Shown one piece after another: positions 21,855 to 32,354 of a stretch of DNA of 64,000 nt. This stretch comes from Nitrosomonas sp. Nm132 (GTDB taxonomy: Bacteria; Pseudomonadota; Gammaproteobacteria; Burkholderiales; Nitrosomonadaceae). Made by a program: the position numbers and the translations under genes. Under the pieces are notes generated by a model. It ran no database searches. It was not told where the DNA came from and was given only the letters and a program-made list of their open reading frames with translations. The stretch covers positions 1 to 64,000 of the forward strand of contig NZ_FNDH01000005.1 in the NCBI RefSeq assembly GCF_900100485.1. The letters are read 5' to 3'. Position 1 is the stretch's first letter; every line of letters starts with the position of its first letter.

Positions 21855-21906
21855 CGGCATGACTACTGATCTCTGCTAAGGAAATCCTGAATAAGGACTT
21901 CCTTAA

Positions 21907-22068
21907 CCCGAATATTTCATGAATTCGCGTGATGATCACGCAGGATTTTGATTAATAGGGAAGTTTTGAGAAAGAGGGGTGTAGTGATTCATACACCCGA
22001 CTGAGCAAAATCTTTCTTATTAATCAAAAGGCAAGTGAGGGCATGTGCCAATTTATGAAATATTCGGG
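21907..22068 (+). mobile_element. MITE copy 2, 162 bp, at the tldD stop codon
   Basis: Same length, orientation and ends as copy 1, flanked by TTAA (21903-21906 and 22069-22072). The right-hand duplicate contains the TAA stop codon of tldD, so the element inserted exactly at the end of the gene. One left-end base differs from the consensus (CATGAATT instead of CATAAATT). Confidence 0.92.
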
Positions 22069-23517
22069 TTAACTACCACTGCCTGTTCCACCTACGGTTA
22101 ATCCATCCACTCGTAATGTTGGCTGCCCCACACCCACCGGCACACTCTGTCCCTCTTTCCCACATGTGCCAATGCCTGGATCAAGCGCCATATCATTGCC
22201 AATCATGGAAACACGTGTCAGCACATCCGGGCCATTACCAATTAAAGTAGCCCCTTTGACCGGATAAGTGATTTTTCCATTCTCTATCATGTAAGCTTCC
22301 GCGGCAGTAAATACGAATTTACCGCTTGTAATATCCACTTGCCCGCCCCCAAAATTTGCGGCATACAATCCCTGTTTCACTGACGCAATAATTTCTTCCG
22401 GATCTTTATCTCCATTGAGCATATAGGTATTCGTCATACGCGGCATGGGAATATGGGCAAAAGACTCTCGTCTCCCATTACCTGTAAGGGGTTGATTCAT
22501 GAGTCTTGCATTCAGACTGTCTTGCAGATAGCCTTTGAGCACGCCATTCTCAATCAATACCGTACATTGGGTGGGATTACCTTCATCATCAATATTCAAA
22601 GATCCGCGACGCCGGGCAATCGTACCATCATCCACGACGGTTACCCCATCGGCCGCAACACGTTCGCCAACGCGTCCAGAAAACGCTGAACTACCCTTCC
22701 GGTTAAAATCGCCTTCTAATCCATGGCCAATGGCTTCATGCAGCAGTATCCCCGGCCAACCATTTCCCAGGACTACTGTCATGGTGCCTGCTGGAGCAGG
22801 CTTTGCATTCAGATTCACTACAGCCTGATGCACTGCCTTTTGCGCATAATCACTTAATATTTCATCGGTAAAGTAAGTGTAATCAAATCGCCCTCCCCCT
22901 CCAGCGACACCCTGCTCACGTCGTCCCTGTTCCTCTACTATCACCTGTAGCGATACACGCACCAATGGCCTCACATCAGCAGCCAGCAGGCCATCGCTGC
23001 GCGCAATCATGACGATCTCATACTCCCCGGCAAGTGACGCCATAACCTGAATAACGCGTTTATCTATCGCGCGTGCAAAACCCTCAAGCTTCTCCAGCAA
23101 TGCCACTTTATCGCTATCCTTAAAGTGCGCGATGGGATCCTGAGGAAGGTAAAGCGACCGATGTGCTGCCTGCTTAACGAGTTGAACTGAATGCACCTTT
23201 CCCTGGCTAGCAATGGCGCGCGTCGCTTTTGCTGCAGATACCAATGCATCAAGGCTGATATCATCCGAATAGGCAAACGCAGTTTTTTCACCGCTGATTG
23301 CACGCACCCCTACACCTTGGTCAATATTAAAACTACCTGATTTAACGATACCTTCTTCGAGGACCCAACCCTCAGAACGATTATATTGAAAATAAAGATC
23401 GGCATAATCGATCTGATGTGTCAGTATTTGCCCAAACACCTGATGTAATCTACCTGCATCCAACTCGTATGGCATCAGCAGGCAACGATCAGCAATTGTA
23501 AAAAACTCGTTGTTCAT
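22069..23517 (-). CDS. tldD: Metalloprotease TldD
   Basis: TldD, with TldE/PmbA, forms a peptidase that unfolds and degrades peptides such as microcin precursors and CcdA. The ATG at 23517 gives 482 residues, the usual length, starting [20 protein letters not shown]; a GTG eight codons upstream is the alternative. The zinc-binding motif is HEAIGH (260-265), in [20 protein letters not shown]. The gene ends [13 protein letters not shown], with its stop inside the target duplication of MITE copy 2. It follows the nitrilase and yhdP genes. Confidence 0.95.
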   Translation of the reverse strand: MNNEFFTIADRCLLMPYELDAGRLHQVFGQILTHQIDYADLYFQYNRSEGWVLEEGIVKSGSFNIDQGVGVRAISGEKTAFAYSDDISLDALVSAAKATRAIASQGKVHSVQLVKQAAHRSLYLPQDPIAHFKDSDKVALLEKLEGFARAIDKRVIQVMASLAGEYEIVMIARSDGLLAADVRPLVRVSLQVIVEEQGRREQGVAGGGGRFDYTYFTDEILSDYAQKAVHQAVVNLNAKPAPAGTMTVVLGNGWPGILLHEAIGHGLEGDFNRKGSSAFSGRVGERVAADGVTVVDDGTIARRRGSLNIDDEGNPTQCTVLIENGVLKGYLQDSLNARLMNQPLTGNGRRESFAHIPMPRMTNTYMLNGDKDPEEIIASVKQGLYAANFGGGQVDITSGKFVFTAAEAYMIENGKITYPVKGATLIGNGPDVLTRVSMIGNDMALDPGIGTCGKEGQSVPVGVGQPTLRVDGLTVGGTGSGS

Positions 23518-23665
23518 CTTAAGATTAAACTCACTTGCCACGGTAGTAGCTTTATCAGTTTGCAGTAAAGAAACCAGACTGGAATCACGCTATTCATCGA
23601 TACATCAAATTCCTCAATTCTTCCCTGTTCATAGCGAACAGTTTTCCTTCCTATATTTAACATGG

Positions 23666-24520
23666 CTATAAGCAACGATGTTCCAGCGCGGGCAGACTGG
23701 CACGCACGCTGGATTGGTACGCGCGATCCACCGTCGCCACCACAACCCCTGGCCCACGGGCTAGCCGATCAATCACCACACCCCAAGGATCAACGATCAT
23801 ACTATCTCCATTGGTTTCACGGCCATTGACATGAAACCCACCCTGCGCTGGCGCAATGACATAAGCTTGATTCTCTATAGCACGCGCACGGATCAAAGTT
23901 TCCCAATGGGCTTTACCCGTAATTGCAGTAAAAGCAGAGGGAGCAAGAATAATATCAACTTTTCCCATCATACGATAAAGTTCAGGAAACCTAAGATCAT
24001 AGCAAATAGATAACCCTATTCGCCCAAAAGGAGAATCCAGCGCAATCACTTTATCTCCGGCCGCGATCGTTTTTTCTTCTGCGAAACGTTCATTACCCAA
24101 TGCAAGGCCAAATAAATGAATCTTATCGTAACGCGCCACCTGCCTGCCATCATCGTCATAAACCAGGCAGCTATTATAAATCTTATCAGGCACATGAGAT
24201 ACCAGTGGCACTGATCCGCCCACCAGCCAAACCCCCAAGCGTTTAGCTGTCTCACTCAAAAACGACTGAACCACGCCTTCGCCTGGTTGCTCACGAACAC
24301 TTAATTTATCGGTATCCTGCAATCCCATGATACAGAAATATTCCGGAAGCACAACCAGCTTCGCTCCTTGTGATACCGCCAGCTCAATCAAACGTAAAGC
24401 TTCTTCCAGATTTGCAGACACACTCGGCCCTGATGCCATCTGAACAGCTGCAACACGCAATTCGCCGCCACCCTCCTTTTCAAGCAAGTGCTCTGAAAAA
24501 ATACTCGAATGGTTCAGCAT
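23666..24520 (-). CDS. Carbon-nitrogen hydrolase (nitrilase superfamily)
   Basis: A nitrilase-superfamily amidase of the Nit/YbeM type. Counting from the ATG at 24520 the catalytic triad is E60 (VLPEYF), K133 (YDKIHLF) and C173 (SICYDLRFPELYR). Bacterial proteins of this branch include deaminated-glutathione amidase, but I cannot fix the substrate. A GTG at 24535 is an alternative start. The yhdP-nitrilase-tldD order is conserved in betaproteobacteria and suggests cotranscription. Confidence 0.88.
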   Translation of the reverse strand: MLNHSSIFSEHLLEKEGGGELRVAAVQMASGPSVSANLEEALRLIELAVSQGAKLVVLPEYFCIMGLQDTDKLSVREQPGEGVVQSFLSETAKRLGVWLVGGSVPLVSHVPDKIYNSCLVYDDDGRQVARYDKIHLFGLALGNERFAEEKTIAAGDKVIALDSPFGRIGLSICYDLRFPELYRMMGKVDIILAPSAFTAITGKAHWETLIRARAIENQAYVIAPAQGGFHVNGRETNGDSMIVDPWGVVIDRLARGPGVVVATVDRAYQSSVRASLPALEHRCL

Positions 24521-24643
24521 GATGCCCCCCAGCACTCCCCTCCATTTCCACAGGATTCAGACAAGAAAAGAATCCCGCTCACAAAAACAATAAAGCAACT
24601 CATGATACCTCTCTCCCCAAAGAAACAATCCAATCGATACCGG

Positions 24644-27600
24644 TTAATTCACATTGCGCTTGTATTCTGGCTGTGTTTCTTTAATTTCTTGTGAGCTTTG
24701 CGACTTATTCACTATGGGTTCAGCCCACGTCCCTGTTATAGCATATTCATTAAATAAAACACGATCAAATGGATCCTTCAGAGACTGGTTTGCAATCATG
24801 GAAGCAATTCCTGCCACGGGCGTAGCCAACCCAAGCGAAGGAAACATTTTGACCAGGAGCGCCTGGGTTTCTTCTACCAAATCAATTTCTCCACTCACAG
24901 CAAGATAGGCTGCGCTTCCTGCAATCTGCAGCTCATCTATCGCCGCTACCCCTCTGGTGATTCTAACATCGCCCAATATATCATCGAAACCAAAACCTTG
25001 ACTGAATACATCATAAAAATCCAATGTCAGTCTGCGAGGAAGTGATTTTAGATCAAAAATCCCCAGCAATTTACTCACCCCTGGCCTAAATCGGGTAAAT
25101 TGTCCTCGCTGGGCAGTTACGCGCAGATCGCCAGATAAAGAAGGAAAATCTATGGAAAAAGGCTTACCCATCCAGGCTAGCGAACCTTCCAGCTCTCCTT
25201 CCCCGCGCGCAATACGCCCTGGATAACCCAAACGCGCCAGAAATTTGCCAATGTTACTTGCTTGCAATTTAGCCTCGGCCCGCATTTGAAAGGGCGCAAT
25301 GCGATTCTGCCATACGCCCTGCATCAAAAGAGAACTCTCGGCATGCGTAATCTGCAGTTTATCGATATGCCAGCCATCTTTCTGCTGCTGAGCCAGCAAC
25401 ATCAATTTACCTAACGGTTTTTCCCTGGCGATAAACTCGTCAGCACGCAGATCAATGGCGGGCCAATCCTTGGGCTGATGCTTTTTTTCTGCCGCCAGGT
25501 CAGACTCCGCAACCGCTTCTGGCATCACCAATTTTTTTAACCGCGCCACAGCCTTCCGTTTTACACCTGCATCCCAGTCTATATTCCCAATGACTTCTGT
25601 GCTTGCAACAGAAGTATGCCATTGCCCGCCCTGTTTATTCGCGTTCAAGACAAACTCATTGAAACGGCTTCCCAAGAAATCAAGTCTGCCGATGTTTAGG
25701 TTGAAATTAATCTGGTCAGTCAGTAACGCCTTGGTTCCCCGATCAGCCTGCCCTGATCGCGCAGCAATCTCATTATGTCGATCGAACAGCTCTCTCCACT
25801 TATCCCACTCCAGCGCGGAAATCGTGCCCTGCACCAATGTGACCGCATCCTTGGGTAATTCAACGGGCGCAGCACGAAAATTCATCACGCCACGCGCTGG
25901 AGTGTAATGACCATTTTCTCCCCGTACACGTTGAATTTCTGCCGTCACGACCTCACCGTACCGGAAGCGCAGCACCTCATGGTCTGAATCAATGGATTTC
26001 CTCGCAAAACTGAAAGGAATCACCTCTGCAGCAGATTTGGAAAAAGGTTCGGGTAATGAGAAAGCAGCGCCCGCTAGCGTTGATTCAACCATCATATCCA
26101 TTCCTTTCTCACCCCTATCAAAAACTGCCGACCAATCAGTCGTTCCCTGCATAAACCGCGTCCACAACTGCAAAGCACCCGCTGATTGCTCAGGTTTAAG
26201 TGAATGCAAGCGATCGAAATTAACCTTGCCTGCCGCTACAATGCGCATCCTACCGTCTGGCGAAGCGGTAGAGTGAATCGTCACCGGGCCCCCTAGCACT
26301 TGGGCGCTCACATCCTCAATGGTGAAAGTGGATTGAGTAAAAGCAAGCAACCCGTTGACCTTACTCAAAGCAGGCAAATTATGGCCTAAATTGATCTCAT
26401 TATCGATCAACTGGTAGCGCCCCATTAGCTCGATGCGTCTATCATCACTGCGTGGTGAGTATATCGGCATCGTCAATTCCAGTCGCAATTTTCCATTTCC
26501 GGCAACATTGCCCAAGCTGGAGAAATCAGCAGCATGTGTATTTACTGGGTTTTTTCCAATCAAATCGATTATTTTTTGAGTCGCGCCCTCAGCATTCCCT
26601 GTCAGTTGCAAAATGGGATTTGCCGTGTGCACCTCCGCAATCTGCAGCCGGGTATCCTTCAATACAATATCCGCCATCCTTGCCCGGGAAACCGTCATGT
26701 CGAGATGATTATTCTGAAACGAAAGATTGGCCTGAATATCGGTCATATTCGGCCACCCTTCCGGCAAATCTACCGTTGCGTCAGTGATTTTTGTTGAGAG
26801 CTTTAAAGCAAGCTTATTGCGCTGCTCTGACAAGGCTCCATCCAACTCACCGCGGACATGAAACCTGGCCTCAGCTAATCGTCCCGTCACAATTGCCTTA
26901 CCTAGCCAGTTTTGCGTAGCTTCCTGATCAACTAGGAGTGCCCTATACTTATTAAGGTAATTGACCTCTGCATTTGCCAATTCCCCCTCCAGATCAATAG
27001 CGCTTGGTTGACCAGGCGTAGCACGATAACGGCCGTGGATCGTTCCGGACATATGGTTATTCGAAAATGAAAGGCGATTGAGTTCAAATAAAGTCATCCC
27101 CTGGTCAGGCGATGTCTGCCAATCGGCCTGCGCGATGAGTCTGTCGAGTTCCAGCGGTTCATCCAATGTTTCGAGCAACTTCATGCTGGCTTTATCCGAA
27201 TCAAGACTGAGTGTCCCCCCCTGATGGGTTGCTTTGATCTTCCCACTCATCCCGCTCACCGAGGAAACTTTGCCCAAATCATTCATGGTCAGCTCGCGGA
27301 AGCGCCCCTCCACACGAAAAGATGAAGGCTTTGTCCAATCACCCTGCCAATAGACTTGCGCACGCTCAATTTCTCCCTTAGGGGATAATTCACCGAGCTG
27401 CTTGCGCAATGCATCCTCAATCGGCAGGTAACTCGCCAGGGAAGCAACCACACCCAGATCAAGATCATCTATCCACAGTGTGTTCTCCCCGGACATGTCT
27501 CCATGCCCTCCCTGCCTTCGCCACAAAATGTTTACCGGCTCGGTGAGCCATTCGTTTTCAATGGCAATGCTCAACTGCCGGGCAAACCATTCCTCTCCCT

Positions 27601-28558
27601 GCTGTGCCGCGCCGTCATTTCTTTTCCATCCCAGACGACCCCGCAAATGTTCAAGATCAAGCCTGGGGAGATCCTTCGCCCACTGCATACGGGCTTCATG
27701 AAGATCCACATCAGCCGTCCAGGATGTGACAAGCTGATCCTCCATGCCGATCCACGCGCGGAAAGCGCCCCTGCCACGATTAAATGCCACATCTTGTGGA
27801 AACGATAACCAGGTTTGCAAGGCGGCCAAATCGACATGATCCAGTTGAGCGAATAATCGCCCGCGCCACCGGCCCAATGCATTAATCGATTTTCCCGTAA
27901 AATCACCGCGTATCTCCAGGGGAGCGGCCACTTCAACGGGCGGAGTGGCCCTCAGCCCAAAACGGTGTCGCCCGCCCTTATTATGCATGTGTAAATTTAC
28001 TTTTTTCAGATACAACACTGGCGCTGCCCGCAATTCATCCAGCCAATACACATCCGCGTCGTTGATGACCAACTGGCGCTGGCGCAATAGCCAATCGAAA
28101 AAGCCATTATCCGCCTCTTCTTGATCAAAGGCGCCACCTGCCATGTGCATAACGCCCTCAGCGTCACGGCGGATAATCAGAGCCGGCCGTTCAATTCTGA
28201 TGTTGCGGAAGCGCAACTCACCATGCAGTAATGATCGCCAGGAAAGCGTTCCATTCAGCTCGGTCAGAATCAGCACCGGGACGCCGAGCCGATCATGCAC
28301 GCGCACGCCATGCAACTGCAAGTAGGGGCGTAACCCGTCCCAATTGGCATCAATGCTCTCTATGCTGATCGCGCGTCCGGCCACCTGAGAAATGGCTGCT
28401 GCAATGTTGGGGCGATACCGTTCAATATCAGGCAGCAGCCAATAACGCAACAACAACAGCGACAAGGAAAAAAACAAAATAACCGCAAACACAGTCCATC
28501 CGAGCCAACGCAAGATGAAAGTGCTATGCTTAATAAAAGAATGCATCATGGAACCCAT
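24644..28558 (-). CDS. yhdP: YhdP family AsmA-like envelope protein
   Basis: A very large (1304-residue) protein anchored by one N-terminal transmembrane helix (about 15-38), with the rest expected to form an elongated periplasmic beta-rich groove. The AsmA/YhdP family bridges inner and outer membranes and carries phospholipid to the outer membrane; that role comes from work on E. coli YhdP. The IDLVEETQALLVKMFPSLGLATPVAGIA segment near the end is typical of the C-terminal AsmA-like region. It is divergent from glnE and is more GC-rich than the first 20 kb. Confidence 0.92.
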   Translation of the reverse strand: MGSMMHSFIKHSTFILRWLGWTVFAVILFFSLSLLLLRYWLLPDIERYRPNIAAAISQVAGRAISIESIDANWDGLRPYLQLHGVRVHDRLGVPVLILTELNGTLSWRSLLHGELRFRNIRIERPALIIRRDAEGVMHMAGGAFDQEEADNGFFDWLLRQRQLVINDADVYWLDELRAAPVLYLKKVNLHMHNKGGRHRFGLRATPPVEVAAPLEIRGDFTGKSINALGRWRGRLFAQLDHVDLAALQTWLSFPQDVAFNRGRGAFRAWIGMEDQLVTSWTADVDLHEARMQWAKDLPRLDLEHLRGRLGWKRNDGAAQQGEEWFARQLSIAIENEWLTEPVNILWRRQGGHGDMSGENTLWIDDLDLGVVASLASYLPIEDALRKQLGELSPKGEIERAQVYWQGDWTKPSSFRVEGRFRELTMNDLGKVSSVSGMSGKIKATHQGGTLSLDSDKASMKLLETLDEPLELDRLIAQADWQTSPDQGMTLFELNRLSFSNNHMSGTIHGRYRATPGQPSAIDLEGELANAEVNYLNKYRALLVDQEATQNWLGKAIVTGRLAEARFHVRGELDGALSEQRNKLALKLSTKITDATVDLPEGWPNMTDIQANLSFQNNHLDMTVSRARMADIVLKDTRLQIAEVHTANPILQLTGNAEGATQKIIDLIGKNPVNTHAADFSSLGNVAGNGKLRLELTMPIYSPRSDDRRIELMGRYQLIDNEINLGHNLPALSKVNGLLAFTQSTFTIEDVSAQVLGGPVTIHSTASPDGRMRIVAAGKVNFDRLHSLKPEQSAGALQLWTRFMQGTTDWSAVFDRGEKGMDMMVESTLAGAAFSLPEPFSKSAAEVIPFSFARKSIDSDHEVLRFRYGEVVTAEIQRVRGENGHYTPARGVMNFRAAPVELPKDAVTLVQGTISALEWDKWRELFDRHNEIAARSGQADRGTKALLTDQINFNLNIGRLDFLGSRFNEFVLNANKQGGQWHTSVASTEVIGNIDWDAGVKRKAVARLKKLVMPEAVAESDLAAEKKHQPKDWPAIDLRADEFIAREKPLGKLMLLAQQQKDGWHIDKLQITHAESSLLMQGVWQNRIAPFQMRAEAKLQASNIGKFLARLGYPGRIARGEGELEGSLAWMGKPFSIDFPSLSGDLRVTAQRGQFTRFRPGVSKLLGIFDLKSLPRRLTLDFYDVFSQGFGFDDILGDVRITRGVAAIDELQIAGSAAYLAVSGEIDLVEETQALLVKMFPSLGLATPVAGIASMIANQSLKDPFDRVLFNEYAITGTWAEPIVNKSQSSQEIKETQPEYKRNVN

Positions 28559-28770
28559 TTAATAAGAAGCACAGCCTTATCCTGAAAAAACTGCTTAAAG
28601 CAAGTAACAAGAAGATCCTGATAACAATGAATAGCCTATCTAGCAGATTGGCCGCTTATGACACTTCGTCACTTCCGCAGCTCGGGGGCTCAGCACAGAA
28701 AACCCATTCTGTCTACGTATCTGCATAGCGGGTCTTGGCAAGTGCAAAATGGCTTATTTTAACCTTGAAT

Positions 28771-31563
28771 ATGTTTTCACACACCATCAATCCCTCTGCT
28801 GAATCAACGCTTGAGCGCACCCTGCGCTTCAGTCGCTATGCGCAACGTCTACTGGAAAGCGAACCTGAGCTACGCGCCTATCTGGTAGAAACCCTCCACA
28901 GCCCATTCTCACGCGAGGAAATGCGTGCATTCCTGGGCACGGCCTGCGCGAACTCAAGCCTGGCTGAAACAGACTTGCATAGCGCCCTGCGCAAACTCCG
29001 TAAACGGATCATGCTGCGCCTGGCTGTCCGCGATCTGGCCGGTATGGCGGATCTGACTGAAGTCATGGTCACCATGACCAACCTCGCGGAGATTACCATT
29101 GGCTTTGCGCTCGACCATCACCAAAACTGGATGACCCAGCCCAGTCAGTTTGGTTCACCCATCGGTGAAAAAAGTGCCACTCCCCAGCAATTATTAGTGG
29201 TCGCCATGGGCAAATTGGGAGGAGGCGAACTCAATGTTTCCTCCGACGTCGATCTGATTTTCATCTACCCGGAAGATGGAGAAACGAATGGCAGAAAACC
29301 CATTTCCAATCACGACTTCTTTGCTCGGCTGGGACGTAAGCTGATTGCCAGTCTGAATGATTACACGGTGGATGGCTATGTATTCCGCGTCGATATGCGC
29401 TTGCGCCCGCATGGGGAAAACAGCCCTTTGGCCATCAGTTTCGACATGCTTGAGGACTATTTCGTCACGCAAGGGCGGGAATGGGAGCGCCATGCCTGGC
29501 TCAAAAGCCGCGTCATTGCAGGACCCGCCACCGCGACCGCGACGCTGATGGAAGACATCACCCGTCCTTTCGTCTTTCGCAAATATCTGGATTTTGAAGC
29601 CTATGAAGCCATGCGCCGCATGCATGCGCAACTGCGCAAGGAAGTGGATCGCCGTGAAATGCATGACAACATTAAGCTGGGCCCTGGCGGAATCCGTGAA
29701 ATTGAATTCATCACCCAGGTTTTTCAACTGATACGCGGCGGACGGGATGCGGATCTCTGCATCCGTCCGACGCTGACCGCCCTGCAACGCCTGCAGCAAA
29801 AACCGCCCCTGCCCGCCCAAACCATCACGGAACTGATCGATGCCTACCGCTTTCTGCGCAAGCTGGAACATCGCCTGCAATATCTGGATGACCAACAAAC
29901 GCAGAATCTGCCGGAAAATGCCGAAGATCAGGAACTCATTGCCGCGGCCATGGGATATCCCTGCTTTGCCGACTTCATGCAGCAATTCGATATTCACCGC
30001 AACAATGTCACCCGCCATTTTGAATTGATCTTCGCCGCTCCGCGCAAATCTCCGGCCCATGACATCCTGGCGAGCCTGTGGCAGGAACAGACCGGAGACA
30101 GCACCCAAGTAGAAGCCGCCACCACGCAGCTCACGACGCTGGGGTTTACCGAGCCTGAAAAAATCTCGGCGCGCATCCAGCAATTCTATGGCGGCCATTT
30201 TTTCCAGCAATCACCGCCAGCCAATCAGCAGAAAATCAAATCGTTGATGCCTATTCTGGTCGAAGCCATTGCCCCGTTTCTGCCCGTGGAAGCCACGCTG
30301 GAACGCATGCTGCAGCTCCTGGAACACATCGGTCAACAAACAGCTTACCTGGCCCTGCTGCAGGAACACCCGCAAACCCTGCCGCGGGTCACTAAGCTGG
30401 TCAGTGCCAGTCAATGGGCAAGCAATTATCTGGGCAGGCACCCCATCCTGCTCGATCAGCTGCTGGCGCCGCGTGGCCCGTATCAACTGCCGGATTGGCC
30501 GGTGCTCAGGCAGGAACTGGCGCGCCAGCTCAACCATGCCGACAGCCCCAAAAGCAATCTCACCGAATGGCAAATGGATGTGCTGCGGCACTTCCAGCAT
30601 GCGCAGGTTTTTCAGTTGCTGGTGATCGACCTGGAAGGCAAGCTGCTGCTGGAATCGCTCAGCGATCATCTGACCGAGCTCGCCGATCTCAATCTCAGCA
30701 ACGTCCTCAGCCTGGCCTGGCGAGGACTCAAGAAAAAACATCGCGACCAGCCCGCTTTCGCCATCATCGGTTATGGCAAGCTGGGCGGCAAGGAGCTCGG
30801 CTACGCCTCCGATCTCGACATCATCTTCCTGTTCCAGGACAACCACCCCGATGCGCAGGAGATTTACACCAAACTGGGACAGAGCATCAACACCTGGCTC
30901 ACCAGCCACACGTCCGCCGGGGTGCTGTATGAAACGGATTTACGGCTGCGTCCCAACGGCGCCAGCGGCCTATTGGCCGGCTCCATCGAAGCGTTTACCG
31001 AATACCAGCATAACCAAGCCTGGGTATGGGAGCACCAGGCCTTGACGCGCGCGCGCTTCGTCACCGGCGATCAGCAGGTGGGGAAGCTGTTCGAGCAAAC
31101 CCGTAAGGAGATTTTATGTGAACCGCGCGATCTCGCCCGGCTCAGGCAGGAAATCCTGATAATGCGCGAGAAAATGCTGGACGCCCACCCTAATCCCACC
31201 GCGCTGTTCGATATCAAACATGACCGTGGCGGCATCATTGATGTCGAATTCATCGTGCAGTACCTGGTGCTGGGCTATGCCCACGTCTATCCGCAGCTTA
31301 CCGGCAATATCGGCAATATCGCGCTGCTGAAACTGGCTGGAGATCTGGGGCTCATCCCGGCAAAATCCGCCGAGCAGGTGCGCACCGCCTACCGTGAATT
31401 CCGCCGCCTGCAACACCGCCTGAGATTAAGCGGCGACCCCGATCTGGCCGGCTCAGCAGCTTCCCCGGAAAAATCCGCCGGCTTTGCGCGCATTGAAGCC
31501 GATTACCTCAGCCATGCGCGCCTGGCGGTATTGCAACTGTGGGAAGAAGTGTTTGGCGGATAA
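28771..31563 (+). CDS. glnE: Bifunctional glutamine synthetase adenylyltransferase/deadenylase
   Basis: GlnE attaches and removes AMP on glutamine synthetase in response to nitrogen status through PII. I prefer the ATG at 28771 (930 residues); the longer reading needs a TTG at 28735. There are two nucleotidyltransferase domains, one with GKLGGGELNVSSDVDLIF (about 150) and one with GKLGGKELGYASDLDIIFLF (about 667), each followed by a GlnD-PII-uridylyltransferase-like helical domain (KLGPGGIREIEFI and KHDRGGIIDVEFIVQYL). The gene is GC-rich and produces long antisense shadow ORFs. A T8 run at 31625 follows it. Confidence 0.96.
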   Translation: MFSHTINPSAESTLERTLRFSRYAQRLLESEPELRAYLVETLHSPFSREEMRAFLGTACANSSLAETDLHSALRKLRKRIMLRLAVRDLAGMADLTEVMVTMTNLAEITIGFALDHHQNWMTQPSQFGSPIGEKSATPQQLLVVAMGKLGGGELNVSSDVDLIFIYPEDGETNGRKPISNHDFFARLGRKLIASLNDYTVDGYVFRVDMRLRPHGENSPLAISFDMLEDYFVTQGREWERHAWLKSRVIAGPATATATLMEDITRPFVFRKYLDFEAYEAMRRMHAQLRKEVDRREMHDNIKLGPGGIREIEFITQVFQLIRGGRDADLCIRPTLTALQRLQQKPPLPAQTITELIDAYRFLRKLEHRLQYLDDQQTQNLPENAEDQELIAAAMGYPCFADFMQQFDIHRNNVTRHFELIFAAPRKSPAHDILASLWQEQTGDSTQVEAATTQLTTLGFTEPEKISARIQQFYGGHFFQQSPPANQQKIKSLMPILVEAIAPFLPVEATLERMLQLLEHIGQQTAYLALLQEHPQTLPRVTKLVSASQWASNYLGRHPILLDQLLAPRGPYQLPDWPVLRQELARQLNHADSPKSNLTEWQMDVLRHFQHAQVFQLLVIDLEGKLLLESLSDHLTELADLNLSNVLSLAWRGLKKKHRDQPAFAIIGYGKLGGKELGYASDLDIIFLFQDNHPDAQEIYTKLGQSINTWLTSHTSAGVLYETDLRLRPNGASGLLAGSIEAFTEYQHNQAWVWEHQALTRARFVTGDQQVGKLFEQTRKEILCEPRDLARLRQEILIMREKMLDAHPNPTALFDIKHDRGGIIDVEFIVQYLVLGYAHVYPQLTGNIGNIALLKLAGDLGLIPAKSAEQVRTAYREFRRLQHRLRLSGDPDLAGSAASPEKSAGFARIEADYLSHARLAVLQLWEEVFGG

Positions 31564-31704
31564 ACCGGGTCGAATGGACTAATTGGAAAATAGCCCTTAA
31601 TAAAGCGCTTATTTCCCACTAAGCTTTTTTTTATGAAGAGTCGTTATACTTCCAGTAGCATGCTTTTTAGCAACAAAGCGGGCGCGAATTCTGCCCGTAT
31701 ATTC

Positions 31705-31727
31705 CCACACTGGGTGTGGCCGTTATT
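31705..31727 (+). terminator. Hairpin with T-tract just upstream of the pilin gene
   Basis: A 6-bp stem CCACAC/GTGTGG with a 3-base loop, followed by CCGTTATTTTTT. It lies 25 bases before the pilin ATG, so it could end glnE transcription or act within the pilin 5' leader. The pilin Shine-Dalgarno (AAAGGAGAG) follows the T-tract. No sigma-54-type pilin promoter is visible. Confidence 0.5.
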
Positions 31728-31751
31728 TTTTAACCCAAAGGAGAGTGATTC

Positions 31752-32222
31752 ATGCAACAGATGCAAAAAGGCTTTACCCTGATCGAACTGATGATCGTGG
31801 TGGCGATTATTGGTATTTTGGCGGCGGTAGCGATTCCGGCTTATCAGGATTACACCATCAAAGCTAAGTTATCAAATGCAATTTCAGGAGTAAATTCATT
31901 AAAAACTGCTATTGCAGTTTGTGGTCAAGAGGCGGGAGGGGTTCTTGACAATTGCAACTCTAAATCTAATGGTGTTCCAGATGTTTCAACTTTGACTTCC
32001 AAGGAAATTACAGAAGCTAAGGTTGCTGCTGGGGTAATAACCATTAAATTAGCAACCGGAATCAGTAAAGATGTTGATGGCAAAACCATAATCTTTACTC
32101 CCAAGTTTGACGCAAACGGCAACAATTTAAAATGGACGAATTCCACTGATATTGCTGCTGGTGTAGGTAAGGAGCATATTGAAAAAACTAATGAAGCTGC
32201 AGCTGCAGCGCCAGCACCATAA
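31752..32222 (+). CDS. pilA: Type IV pilin, major-pilin-like
   Basis: A 156-residue prepilin. The class IVa leader is short and cut after G7 ([27 protein letters not shown]), leaving Phe at +1 and Glu at +5. The hydrophobic helix covers about residues 8-30. The only cysteines are C57 and C68, closer to the N-terminus than the C-terminal disulfide loop of many type IVa pilins. The tail is an unusual run of Ala and Pro. Base use changes sharply after about 31860, from GC-rich to AT-rich, suggesting a mosaic gene with a variable exposed part. The assembly genes pilMNOPQ are 14 kb away. Confidence 0.88.
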   Translation: MQQMQKGFTLIELMIVVAIIGILAAVAIPAYQDYTIKAKLSNAISGVNSLKTAIAVCGQEAGGVLDNCNSKSNGVPDVSTLTSKEITEAKVAAGVITIKLATGISKDVDGKTIIFTPKFDANGNNLKWTNSTDIAAGVGKEHIEKTNEAAAAAPAP

Positions 32223-32240
32223 CCAGCCCGCGTAGGGCGC

Positions 32241-32330
32241 AACCCGCGTAAGGCGCAATAACCACCGGGCATTGCGCCATATGTGTCTATATTGAACTTC
32301 CGGTGCAATGCGCTGCGCTGATTGCACCCT
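32241..32330. repeat. Twin-hairpin repeat, copy A
   Basis: A 90-bp unit with two hairpins, GGCGCAAT/ATTGCGCC (32252-32278) and GGTGCAAT/ATTGCACC (from 32302). It matches copy B at about 85 of 90 positions. The form resembles REP/BIME-type palindromic repeats spread by RAYT transposases, though no such gene is in the window. A partial extra GCCCGCGTAGGGCGC unit precedes it. Confidence 0.8.
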
Positions 32331-32354
32331 ACAAGTTGTACCCCACCGCCTGAA

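Noticed and set aside
29194-30909. Two long minus-strand ORFs (338 and 232 codons) antisense to glnE
   Set aside because: They lie wholly within the GC-rich glnE gene, have low-complexity Gln/Gly/Arg-rich products, and glnE's domains are continuous on the other strand. They are coding shadows.
31564-31751. A sigma-54 pilin promoter
   Set aside because: No TGGCAC-N5-TTGC-like pair at the right spacing was found in the 188-base gap.
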